The notes: a model not told the origin generated them from the sequence alone. A DNA stretch of 5,673 nucleotides from WTAW01 sp050115915 (GCA_050115915.1 JASFPP010000237.1:1-5673); one strand, 5' to 3'. Positions 1 through 5,673 are shown, numbered from the stretch's first letter. Program-made: numbers and translations.

Positions 1-1037
1 TCTACCATGTCCACATCGCCCCAGTCGGCTGTATGTGCTCCTGTTAAAAGGCCATACTCTTCATTCCAGCGAGACTCGAGAACATAGAGTAAGGCCTTTT
101 CCAGTTTATCAATAATTTTCTCCCCAGTTATAGTTTTTCTAAGCCAATCATCCCCTAAAATCTCAGAGATATGGTAGGCAGCCTGCACTGCACTGGCCTC
201 CTGGTCTGTGGCGGTTGTGTTCTTGTCTGATTTTCCCCTCGAATCTATCCAATCCTCGAGCGACCCATCCTCATCCTGGTAAGCTAAATGTTCTTCAAGC
301 CATGAGCTTAAATAGGATCCATCGTAGAAATACCGAGAGACAGGTATAATTGTGTTGGCATCCCTCAGCCAAACCTGGGGATAATTCGATCCTGCGGCGA
401 AGCCATGGATATTCCCAGTTTTTCCGTTAAAAGTCACTTCATTCTGATTCAACGTGAGGCGTATGAGCTTATAAATTTTATTAAGTATGTCTACGCTCGA
501 ATGGAATTTTGTGTATTTTCCGTATGTGAGATTCAAAGGATAATTGTCTTCGGAATATCTTTTTTCTGTCACCAATATACTGGCTTTTGCTGTCGGTAAG
601 TCATAATCCTTAAACCAGGCTAAACCTTCCCTGACCATGTCGAATTCAATTATGTATTTTCCTTTATCAAGAGGGCTTCTGATATCAATCGTCATTTCAA
701 CCTCTTGGCCTGGACCGATTATTCCAGGCAATTGGAAACGCTGGTTATCGAATTGTATGACTTTTCCGTTCTTGTCGAGAAGATGATAGGATAAAAAACA
801 AGGGTATCGGCCCCCGGAGCTCCAGATCTTCTTCCCCGTGTTTTTTATGATGAGAAAAACCTCGAAGCGGTCGCCTCCGGTTGTTCTGTAATCCCTCCTA
901 TGTGGTGTTATGAGGCTGGCGTATTCCGGTTTTTTGGGTTGTTTGTGTGTGAGAGGCTTTATTGCTGTAAAATACACGGCTGATAAAACTGAGATTAGGA
1001 TAAAGAGCCGTAATGAAATTTTTAATTCTCTTTTCAT
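1..1037 (-). CDS. Membrane-anchored/exported protein with Ig-like domain and six-hairpin-glycosidase-like region (partial)
   Basis: The reading frame is open from an ATG at 1037 to the left edge (345 codons, C-terminus missing). The start is supported because an in-frame TAA lies two codons upstream, although no good ribosome binding site is visible. Residues about 9-26 are hydrophobic after a basic MKR start, giving a signal peptide or membrane anchor without a lipobox Cys. Residues about 55-157 look like a beta-sandwich/Ig-like domain (FEVFLIIKNTG, LSYHLLDKNGKVI, PGQEVEMTI, GKYIIEFDMVREG, WF). Residues about 175-345 contain YPQVWLRDAN, a DEDGSLEDW segment, TDQEASAVQAAYHI and HTADWGD, which resemble (alpha/alpha)6 six-hairpin glycosidases. 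The missing C-terminal part would hold the rest of the barrel. A role in trimming or building surface polysaccharide is inference; the substrate is unknown. Base composition is visibly more AT-rich than in the hyp genes, with many ATA, AGA and TTA codons. It shares their strand but lies 115 bases downstream of hypE, so co-transcription is uncertain. Confidence 0.7.
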   Translation of the reverse strand, partial: MKRELKISLRLFILISVLSAVYFTAIKPLTHKQPKKPEYASLITPHRRDYRTTGGDRFEVFLIIKNTGKKIWSSGGRYPCFLSYHLLDKNGKVIQFDNQRFQLPGIIGPGQEVEMTIDIRSPLDKGKYIIEFDMVREGLAWFKDYDLPTAKASILVTEKRYSEDNYPLNLTYGKYTKFHSSVDILNKIYKLIRLTLNQNEVTFNGKTGNIHGFAAGSNYPQVWLRDANTIIPVSRYFYDGSYLSSWLEEHLAYQDEDGSLEDWIDSRGKSDKNTTATDQEASAVQAAYHISEILGDDWLRKTITGEKIIDKLEKALLYVLESRWNEEYGLLTGAHTADWGDVDMV

Positions 1038-1152
1038 TTTGTTTTAAGTTTACATGAGCGTGCTACTAATAAAAAGATTTATTACCAGAAATATTCATGA
1101 GTTGATGTTGCTCGCTATGAGAGAGGCACAATAGGGAAGAGAGCTATTTAAG

Positions 1153-2139
1153 TTAACAAATCCGGGGAAGAAGTTCGGAAGTCAGCGGTTCCATGAGCCT
1201 CAAACCTCCTGAGAGTGTCGAAAGGATGAGTTCTCCCGGCTTCCCGATTGTGTCCTTGACCTCGCCGATGATTTCTGCCTTTTTGCCCAGAGGATTTTTT
1301 CTGACTTCTGCCAGAAGTTCGTTACTCTTTGTTTGAGGAACAACGAGGACGGCTCTGCCCTCACAAGCGAGGTAAAGCGGATCGATTCCCAGAAGCTCGG
1401 TGGCCCCTCTTACGGCACGCGACAGAGGGATTTTCTCTTCGTCGACGATTATGGAGTATGGGAGCCGTTCGGCCAGTTCGGAAAGCACTGTGGCCAACCC
1501 TCCCCTCGTGATATCCCTCATCCATTTGGTGCCTTCTCTCCAGAAGGGCAGGAGAAAATTGAGGGGAGCGCAATCGGATTTGACTTTGGCTTCGAGGCCG
1601 AACTCCCCCCGGGCCAGCATGACAGCGATGCTATGTTCCCCCAATGTGCCTGTCAGAATGATCTTATCTCCGGGCTTAATGGTTGTTGTAGATGGCTGAG
1701 CGACAAGAGGTCCTACGCCCGCGGTATTGATGAATATTTTATCCCCCTGGCCGCGACGGACGACTTTTGTGTCGCCTGTGGTAATAACCACTCCCGCCTT
1801 TTTGGCGGACGTTTTTATGGATTTCAGAATTTTTTCGAGGTCGTCGACAGATAATCCCTCTTCGATGATGAGAGAGAGCGAGAGATAACGGGGCTTGGCT
1901 CCTGAGACGACTAGGTCGTTCACTGTACCGTTCACACAGAGTGTCCCGATGTTTCCGCCGGGGAAGAAGATGGGATCGACAACATAACTGTCCGTCGTGA
2001 AAGCGATCTTTTCCGGCAGGTGGGCTGAATCCATGAGTTCATCAAGGAACGGATTATCAAAATTCCCGACGATGTGTGTATCGATAAAATCTCTCATTAA
2101 CTTGCCGCCGCTCCCCAATTCCAAGCTCACATTATCCAT
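1153..2139 (-). CDS. hypE: Hydrogenase maturation protein HypE (carbamoyl dehydratase)
   Basis: HypE uses ATP to dehydrate a carbamoyl group, received from HypF on its C-terminal cysteine, to a thiocyanate. This is the source of the CN ligands of the [NiFe]-hydrogenase iron, in the cytoplasm. The 328-residue protein has the usual family length and all the landmarks: SGGKLMRDFI near residues 10-19, AFTTDSYVVDPIFFPGG (46-62) and VNGTVNDL (69-76) of the PurM-like ATP-binding half, TTGDTKV (120-126), RDITRGGLATVLSE (208-221), and the diagnostic C-terminal PRIC with Cys328 as the last residue. A GTG at 2142 could add one Met. The ATG at 2139 is preferred because AGGAGA lies 6 bases from it and only 3 from the GTG. 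It follows the hypD stop at once, so translation is probably coupled. Nothing appears truncated. Confidence 0.97.
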   Translation of the reverse strand: MDNVSLELGSGGKLMRDFIDTHIVGNFDNPFLDELMDSAHLPEKIAFTTDSYVVDPIFFPGGNIGTLCVNGTVNDLVVSGAKPRYLSLSLIIEEGLSVDDLEKILKSIKTSAKKAGVVITTGDTKVVRRGQGDKIFINTAGVGPLVAQPSTTTIKPGDKIILTGTLGEHSIAVMLARGEFGLEAKVKSDCAPLNFLLPFWREGTKWMRDITRGGLATVLSELAERLPYSIIVDEEKIPLSRAVRGATELLGIDPLYLACEGRAVLVVPQTKSNELLAEVRKNPLGKKAEIIGEVKDTIGKPGELILSTLSGGLRLMEPLTSELLPRIC

Positions 2140-2142
2140 CAC

Positions 2143-3240
2143 TTATCTCCTGGTGTATTTATAATAAGCGAGGCATGCGCCTTCGAAAGACACCATGCAG
2201 GGGCCATAGGGTGAGTCAGGATTGCACGTTTTGGCAAAAAGAGGACATTCAGGCGGAGAGATTTTGCCCTGCAGGACTTCGCCGCACCGGCATCCCGGGA
2301 GGTCGTCGCTTGCCTCTTCGATGCGAAGACCATATTTGATTGCGGCGTCGAATTGCGCATACTCTTTCTTCAGTTTGAGGCCACTCTGCGGGATCAAACC
2401 AAGTCCTCGCCAGTAGGCATCTTTAATTTCCAGCATTTCATCCATGACTGCCATCGCCTGACGGTTTCCTTCCGCCCTGACAACACGTGTATATTCATTG
2501 GCAACAGCCGCCACACCCTCTCTGATCTGTTCCAGGATCGATAGGATAGCCAACAGGATGTCACTGGGCTCAAAGCCCGCAATAGCGCCCGGTATTCCGA
2601 ATTCCTCTGCAATGAATCGGTAAGGCTCTTCCCCGATGATGGCGCTCACGTGACCGGGATAGAGAAAACCCTGGATAGCGATATCTTTGTCCTGGACGAT
2701 CGCTCTGAGGGGTGGGGGGATAATCCACAGGGCTGTAAGGACTGAATAATTCGTCAATCCCGCGTCAGAGGCATCTTTCACTGAGATGGCTATGGAGGGA
2801 ATGGTGGTTTCGAAACCAACACCAAAAAAAACGACATCCTTTTGAGGCATGCTGCGTGCCATTTCGAGCGACTCTTCAGGGGAATACACGATCCGGACAC
2901 GAGAGCCCTTCGCTGGCACTGTCATCTGGATGGCCCCCCTTTTGGTGGGAACCCGTGTCATATCGCCGAAAGTCGCCAGGATAAAATCGGGTTTGGATGT
3001 GACTGATTCGATCGCAGCCTCATGGATTGCGTTCGGGGTGATGCATACCGGACAACCCGGGCCGGAAAGCATCTCCACACCTGCATCCTGGAGTAATTTT
3101 TTAAGACCATACCTGTGGATGGTCATTGTGTGCGTGCCACAGACCTCCATGATCTTTATCGGTTTTTTCAAAGGGGCGGCATTTTTCCCGATCTCGGAGA
3201 GCAATCCTTGAATGACTTTTTTATCTCTGTATTCTTTCAT
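2143..3240 (-). CDS. hypD: Hydrogenase maturation protein HypD (Fe-S scaffold for Fe(CN)2CO)
   Basis: HypD is a cytoplasmic iron-sulfur protein that, complexed with HypC, holds the iron while the CN and CO ligands are attached, before transfer to the hydrogenase large subunit. The 365 residues match the family length. MEVCGTHTMTIHRYGL (31-45, Cys34) and LSGPGCPVCITP (58-69, Cys63 and Cys66) are the conserved iron-handling and redox cysteine motifs. GFETTIPS, PGHVSAIIG and AGFEPSDIL follow in the expected order. The C-terminal region has GCRCGEVLQGK and further Cys at 332, 339, 348 and 356 ending in EGACLAYYKY; this is the part known to carry the 4Fe-4S cluster. The ATG at 3240 has a modest AAGAGA upstream. 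The gene sits 86 bases after hypC and abuts hypE. Confidence 0.97.
   Translation of the reverse strand: MKEYRDKKVIQGLLSEIGKNAAPLKKPIKIMEVCGTHTMTIHRYGLKKLLQDAGVEMLSGPGCPVCITPNAIHEAAIESVTSKPDFILATFGDMTRVPTKRGAIQMTVPAKGSRVRIVYSPEESLEMARSMPQKDVVFFGVGFETTIPSIAISVKDASDAGLTNYSVLTALWIIPPPLRAIVQDKDIAIQGFLYPGHVSAIIGEEPYRFIAEEFGIPGAIAGFEPSDILLAILSILEQIREGVAAVANEYTRVVRAEGNRQAMAVMDEMLEIKDAYWRGLGLIPQSGLKLKKEYAQFDAAIKYGLRIEEASDDLPGCRCGEVLQGKISPPECPLFAKTCNPDSPYGPCMVSFEGACLAYYKYTRR
2146..2151 (-). promoter_or_regulatory. Ribosome binding site of hypE, inside the end of hypD
   Basis: AGGAGA on the minus strand overlaps the last sense codons of hypD. It is 6 bases from the ATG at 2139 and only 3 from the GTG at 2142. 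This spacing decides the hypE start and implies that ribosomes ending hypD can restart on hypE. Confidence 0.75.
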
Positions 3241-3326
3241 GTCGTTCTCTTGAGGATCGCGGAAAGCGTAAGGAATATCAAAAAAGTGAGATGGGAATTT
3301 TTGCCAAATGGCTGTGCATTTCTTTT

Positions 3327-3554
3327 CTAGTCTTCTAAATGGCTGGCATACTCCCGGAGAATTTGGAGCGTTTCCTGGGCTTCTTCTTCATTCATCCGGG
3401 ATATGGCAAATCCCGCATGAAGTATCACCCAATCACCGATCTTGACATCCTCGAGGAGTGTAAAATTCGCTTTGACTTTGGTGCCGAGGTAATCTACTTT
3501 TCCTTGGCCGGATTTTTCTATCGCAACGACTTTTGCCGGAATTCCTAAACACAT
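3327..3554 (-). CDS. hypC: Hydrogenase maturation chaperone HypC (HypC/HybG/HupF family)
   Basis: HypC is a small cytoplasmic chaperone that binds the iron with its ligands, works with HypD, and then escorts the iron to the hydrogenase large-subunit precursor. The 75-residue product begins MCLGIPAKV; Cys2, exposed after Met removal, is the essential iron ligand of the family. The second family motif, DWVILHAGFAISRM (41-54), contains the conserved His46. Length is typical. The ATG at 3554 has AGGA at 3561-3564, 6 bases away. It is the first gene of the hyp set here and is divergent from uppS, so its promoter should lie in 3555-3790. Which hydrogenase it serves cannot be told, because no structural subunit is present. 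Confidence 0.96.
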   Translation of the reverse strand: MCLGIPAKVVAIEKSGQGKVDYLGTKVKANFTLLEDVKIGDWVILHAGFAISRMNEEEAQETLQILREYASHLED

Positions 3555-3599
3555 TGTGTATCCTGCTTTTTATTCATTCTTACCCGAGCTATTCCTAAT

Positions 3600-3668
3600 A
3601 AATGTCGATGTCACGGGCCACCGTCTCGTTTTACAGCACCCTACACATCCTACCGCTCGATTCGTGAA
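3600..3668. repeat. Possible diverged copy of a dispersed intergenic repeat
   Basis: This stretch shares AAATGTCGAT with the left arm of the inverted repeat at 5384. It shares a TCAnGGGCCAC...TCTCG...CAGCA pattern, then GCTCG and TGAAT, with 5579-5621, in the same order and with small gaps. The match is imperfect and was found by eye, so homology is plausible but unproven. Confidence 0.35.
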
Positions 3669-3676
3669 TAGTTCAA
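3647..3676 (-). promoter_or_regulatory. Weak sigma-70-like promoter candidate for hypCDE
   Basis: On the minus strand a TTGAAC (3671-3676) is separated by 18 bases from TAGGAT (3647-3652). Initiation near 3640 would give a leader of roughly 85 bases before hypC. Both boxes deviate from consensus and the region is otherwise unremarkable, so this is only the best candidate found by eye. No sigma-54 type GG-N10-GC pair was evident. Confidence 0.3.
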
Positions 3677-3714
3677 GTTTATAGGGTCATAATAAACGAT
3701 ACGGACAAACTTGA
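3673..3714. repeat. Inverted repeat in the hypC-uppS divergent region
   Basis: TCAAGTTT at 3673-3680 and its exact complement AAACTTGA at 3707-3714 flank 26 bases. A second, overlapping inverted pair, GTTTAT (3677-3682) and ATAAAC (3692-3697), lies inside. The site overlaps the -35 of the hyp promoter candidate and is about 45 bases upstream of the uppS -35. It could be an operator for one or both genes. No regulator can be named. Confidence 0.4.
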
Positions 3715-3758
3715 CCAAAATGATAGGATAGCAGATTTTGTGGCGAAGGTCTAGATTT

Positions 3759-3786
3759 TTGACAATTTGCAGGGGAGTGCTATAAT
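3759..3786 (+). promoter_or_regulatory. Near-consensus sigma-70 promoter of uppS, leaderless geometry
   Basis: TTGACA (3759-3764) and TATAAT (3781-3786) both match consensus exactly, with a 16-base spacer and an extended -10 TGC immediately before the -10 box. Initiation normally falls 6-8 bases after the -10 box, at 3792-3794, which coincides with the uppS ATG at 3793. An AGGGGAG at 3771-3777 is 15 bases from the ATG, too far for normal use, and lies in the promoter spacer, so it would not be in this transcript. Confidence 0.8.
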
Positions 3787-3792
3787 ACCTGC

Positions 3793-4575
3793 ATGCTCGA
3801 GAGTCTAGAAGGTTATATTGAGCCTGGAAGTGAAGAAGAATCCCTGGTCGAACAGCTGGATTTCGCCAGGCTTCCCAAGCATGTGGCCGTGATCATGGAT
3901 GGAAACGGCCGGTGGGCAAAAAAGAGAAATTTGCCCCGCGTGGAAGGCCATCGTGCAGGGGCCAAGTCTGTGCGTGAGGTTGTTGAAACATGCGGCCGTT
4001 TAGGGATCAGATATCTCTCTCTCTACGCTTTTTCCAAGGAGAACTGGAAGAGGCCAAAAAAAGAGATCGCGACATTATGGAGGCTGCTTGAAGACTACCT
4101 CAAGAAGGAGGACAGGGTTCTGGTCGAGCATAATTTCCAATTGAAAGTAATCGGACAAAGGACACTGATCCCCCAGGCAGTGATCAAAGAACTGGAAAGG
4201 GTCGAAACTCTGACCAAGAATAATAATCGGCTGACGATCCTCCTTGCGCTCAATTACGGTGGCCGGACAGAGATCGTTGATGCGGTCAAAAGAATTTTGG
4301 ATGATCCGGAATTAGACAGACATTCGTTGGATGAAGCGAGGTTTTCGCAATATCTTTATACATCGGATATCCCCGATCCGGACCTTCTCATCAGAACGAG
4401 CGGTGAGCTTCGTGTGTCCAATTTTCTCCTCTGGCAGATCGCCTATGCGGAGATCTGGATCACGGAGGAGCTCTGGCCAGATTTTCGCAAGAAACATTTA
4501 CTCCATGCCCTTGTTGAATACCAAAAAAGAGAAAGGCGATTCGGAGATATTCGAGCCAATGTTGAACACACGTAA
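3793..4575 (+). CDS. uppS: Undecaprenyl diphosphate synthase (cis-prenyltransferase)
   Basis: UppS condenses isopentenyl diphosphate units with farnesyl diphosphate to make C55 undecaprenyl diphosphate, the precursor of the lipid carrier for peptidoglycan and surface polysaccharides. The 260 residues contain the whole cis-prenyltransferase signature: HVAVIMDGNGRWAKK (30-44) with catalytic Asp36, EGHRAGAKSV (51-60), LSLYAFSKENWKRP (75-88), LALNYGGRTEI in mid-protein, and RTSGELRVSNFLLWQ (201-215) followed by AYAEIWITEELWPDF with Glu220. The N-terminus is a little longer than usual and acidic (about 27 residues before the first motif). An in-frame TGA at 3760 and the lack of another good start codon make the ATG at 3793 the only reasonable choice, yet it has no usable Shine-Dalgarno. 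The gene ends inside the start of cdsA, and dxr lies further downstream, a common grouping of linked isoprenoid and lipid genes. Confidence 0.97.
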   Translation: MLESLEGYIEPGSEEESLVEQLDFARLPKHVAVIMDGNGRWAKKRNLPRVEGHRAGAKSVREVVETCGRLGIRYLSLYAFSKENWKRPKKEIATLWRLLEDYLKKEDRVLVEHNFQLKVIGQRTLIPQAVIKELERVETLTKNNNRLTILLALNYGGRTEIVDAVKRILDDPELDRHSLDEARFSQYLYTSDIPDPDLLIRTSGELRVSNFLLWQIAYAEIWITEELWPDFRKKHLLHALVEYQKRERRFGDIRANVEHT

Positions 4576-5371
4576 ACGTTTACCCACAGCAATCGTTATC
4601 CTCGCCATTGTTTTTGTCTGTATTCAATATCTCCCGAGTATCGGTTTTTTGATTGCCGTTCAGGTGGTCGTATTGGCTGCGCTTCTCGAGTTTTACTATC
4701 TCCCAAGGAAGAAAAATATTTTTCCTCATAAGATACTGGGGAGCATCCTGGCATTAGCCATCGGCTTTGCCTTCTATTCGGCGGACGTTTCCCTGGAAAT
4801 GGTGCTCTATGCGTGGCTTTTGGTTGCAGGATTTTATTTTGTGGCCTCCATAAATTCACTCGAAAAGATGATGCACTTCCCGAAGATGATTGCATTGACA
4901 TTTTTTGGGGCGATATATGTGAGCTTCACACTCAATCACATATTTTTGATCAGAGAAGGCTATGGGCCGTTTTTTGTCTATTTTCTTCTGTTGACCATTG
5001 TTGCGGGGGATTCTGCGGCGTTTGCATTCGGCAAGCTTTTAGGCAAACATCCGATGACTCCTTTTGCCAGCCCCAAGAAGACATGGGAGGGAAGTGTGAC
5101 CGGGCTATTGTTTGCGTGTGTGGGAGGCATGGTCGTTCATTTTTCCCTTTTGAGAGAGACTTCGCTCTGGAAAGCTATCGTATTTGCCTTCCTTATCCAT
5201 GCTGTCGCACAGATCAGCGATCCGCTTGAATCTCTTTTCAAGAGAGCTTCGGGAGTGAAAGATTCTTCGAACATTCTGCCGGGACATGGAGGTTTTCTGG
5301 ACAGGATAGACAGCCTTGTCCTTGCGGCCCCCCTCTTCTATTATTTGTTATCTTTCTTTGGCATGGACTAA
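4559..5371 (+). CDS. cdsA: Phosphatidate cytidylyltransferase (CDP-diglyceride synthase)
   Basis: CdsA is an inner-membrane enzyme that converts phosphatidic acid and CTP to CDP-diacylglycerol, the branch point of phospholipid synthesis. The 270-residue product is very hydrophobic, with about eight membrane segments (roughly 9-25, 28-46, 58-73, 80-97, 108-128, 136-157, 178-195, 203-218). The family signature is complete at 225-251: SLFKRASGVKDSSNILPGHG, then GFLDRIDS, with its conserved Lys-Asp and PGHGG..DR.D residues. GDSAAFAFGKLLGKH and SPKKTWEGSVTG (150-182) are also typical. The start MLNTRKRLPTAIV matches the family's short basic N-terminus. It overlaps the end of uppS by 17 bases, with GGAG at 4543-4546, 12 bases upstream. 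An in-frame ATG at 4505 would add 18 residues but lacks a binding site. Translation is probably coupled to uppS. Confidence 0.95.
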   Translation: MLNTRKRLPTAIVILAIVFVCIQYLPSIGFLIAVQVVVLAALLEFYYLPRKKNIFPHKILGSILALAIGFAFYSADVSLEMVLYAWLLVAGFYFVASINSLEKMMHFPKMIALTFFGAIYVSFTLNHIFLIREGYGPFFVYFLLLTIVAGDSAAFAFGKLLGKHPMTPFASPKKTWEGSVTGLLFACVGGMVVHFSLLRETSLWKAIVFAFLIHAVAQISDPLESLFKRASGVKDSSNILPGHGGFLDRIDSLVLAAPLFYYLLSFFGMD

Positions 5372-5383
5372 TTTGTTCATTCA

Positions 5384-5510
5384 TTAAAAATGTCGATATA
5401 ATTTACTATTCATTGTTATTATAGTGTTTGAGTTTAATCTTTGAATTTGTTGATATGCCGGATCGAAACTTTACTCTTAAAAGACATTCTATTATAATCG
5501 ACATTTTTAA
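5384..5510. repeat. 127-base segment bounded by near-perfect inverted repeats
   Basis: TTAAAAATGTCGATATAAT at 5384-5402 and ATTATAATCGACATTTTTAA at 5491-5510 are reverse complements apart from one extra base in the right arm. The 88 bases between them are AT-rich with no recognisable gene. The two ends read TTAA outward, as in some miniature inverted-repeat elements, but no convincing target duplication is visible beside them. It occupies the cdsA-dxr gap, where many genomes have little spacing. Confidence 0.6.
5470..5498 (+). promoter_or_regulatory. Promoter candidate for dxr
   Basis: TTTACT (5470-5475), 17 bases, then an exact TATAAT (5493-5498). Initiation near 5505 would give a leader of about 135 bases holding the palindrome at 5520-5617. 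The -10 box lies in the right arm of the inverted repeat, whose left arm also carries TATAAT (5397-5402) but with a poorer -35 box. This would let dxr be expressed apart from uppS-cdsA. Confidence 0.4.
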
Positions 5511-5519
5511 CCCTTTGGG

Positions 5520-5617
5520 CGAGCCGATCTCACTGCATCTGCTTCGTTGTGACCCATTCGCGGTGGAATACCACAGCTTCATGGGCCACATCTCGCATCT
5601 GCAGCAACCTCGGCTCG
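5520..5617 (+). repeat. 98-base imperfect palindrome / predicted long hairpin upstream of dxr
   Basis: Nested complementary blocks share one centre near 5568.5: CGAGCCGA (5520-5527) with TCGGCTCG (5610-5617), CTGCA (5533-5537) with TGCAG (5600-5604), TGTGACCCAT (5548-5557) with ATGGGCCACA (5581-5590; 9 of 10 pair), and GTGG (5563-5566) with CCAC (5571-5574) around an AATA loop. About 30 pairs form over the length. It ends 23 bases before the dxr ATG. No run of T follows, so it is not a standard terminator. It may be a repeat element or a structured leader. Confidence 0.65.
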
Positions 5618-5640
5618 TGAATGATCTAAATTAGAATAAA

Positions 5641-5673
5641 ATGAAAAATGTTGCGATTTTGGGTTCAACCGGT
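5641..5673 (+). CDS. dxr: 1-deoxy-D-xylulose 5-phosphate reductoisomerase, N-terminal fragment
   Basis: Eleven codons (MKNVAILGSTG) are visible before the right edge. They match the start of Dxr, whose N-terminal GSTGSIG loop binds NADPH. The enzyme makes 2-C-methyl-D-erythritol 4-phosphate, the committed step of the MEP pathway that supplies the substrates of UppS. Its place after uppS and cdsA is the common gene order, which strengthens a call otherwise based on few residues. The upstream bases are AT-rich with no clear ribosome binding site. Confidence 0.85.
   Translation, partial: MKNVAILGSTG

Noticed and set aside
405..599. A 64-codon plus-strand open frame
   Set aside because: It is antisense to the long uninterrupted minus-strand frame at 1-1037, which has coherent domain content.
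1067..1084. AT-only hairpin (7 base pairs, AAGA loop) between hypE and the left-hand gene, as a possible terminator
   Set aside because: The stem has no G-C pair and no T-run follows on the minus strand, so it does not look like an intrinsic terminator.
1333..1854. A 173-codon plus-strand open frame
   Set aside because: It lies wholly antisense to hypE, which is unambiguous, and its product looks like no known family. It is a shadow of the hypE codons.
2139..2612. Short minus-strand frames at 2139-2360 and 2394-2612 that might suggest a frameshifted gene
   Set aside because: They overlap intact hypD in another frame, and hypD is complete with all expected motifs.
4331..4558. Extending cdsA upstream to the start of its open frame
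   Set aside because: The extra 76 residues are encoded over conserved uppS sequence and look unlike CdsA. The family N-terminus fits the ATG at 4559.
5428..5634. A 68-codon plus-strand reading frame between cdsA and dxr, and an overlapping minus-strand frame at 5406-5591
   Set aside because: The plus frame needs a TTG start without a binding site, crosses the right inverted-repeat arm and the whole palindrome, and resembles no family I recognise. The minus frame shares these problems.
1..5673. CRISPR array, tRNA or rRNA gene, transposase, or phage gene
   Set aside because: No regularly spaced repeats, tRNA-like cloverleaf, rRNA sequence or recombinase motif was seen on reading the window.

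Overview
The window is an ordinary bacterial chromosomal stretch with intact genes. It looks like an anaerobe or facultative anaerobe that makes [NiFe]-hydrogenase, because it carries hypC, hypD and hypE. It also carries non-mevalonate isoprenoid and envelope lipid genes (uppS, cdsA, start of dxr). The UppS N-terminus and the unlinked hyp genes loosely recall Acidobacteriota/Aminicenantes-type or deltaproteobacterial lineages. That is an impression from memory, not a demonstrated assignment.

Layout. Positions 1-1037 (minus strand) hold the N-terminal 345 codons of a membrane-anchored or exported protein with an Ig-like domain followed by a six-hairpin-glycosidase-like region; it runs off the left edge. 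Positions 1153-3554 (minus strand) hold hypC-hypD-hypE, transcribed in that order. Positions 3555-3792 are a divergent intergenic region with regulatory signals and part of a possible dispersed repeat. Positions 3793-5371 (plus strand) hold uppS and cdsA, overlapping by 17 bases. Positions 5372-5640 lack a convincing gene but contain two inverted-repeat structures and a promoter candidate. The start of dxr follows at 5641 and runs off the right edge.

How the genes work together. HypC and HypD carry and assemble the Fe(CN)2CO unit of [NiFe]-hydrogenase, and HypE makes the cyanide ligand precursor from carbamoyl groups supplied by HypF. HypA, HypB, HypF and the hydrogenase subunits are not in the window. 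UppS makes the C55 lipid carrier for cell-wall and surface polysaccharides, CdsA makes CDP-diacylglycerol for phospholipids, and Dxr feeds the MEP pathway that supplies UppS with isoprenoid precursors.

The main unexplained signals are non-coding. A near-consensus promoter lies so close to the uppS start codon that the mRNA is predicted to be leaderless. A 98-base imperfect palindrome sits just before dxr. A separate 127-base segment bounded by inverted repeats lies next to it, and weak similarity links these sequences to the hypC-uppS intergenic region. No clearly new multi-gene system is visible.
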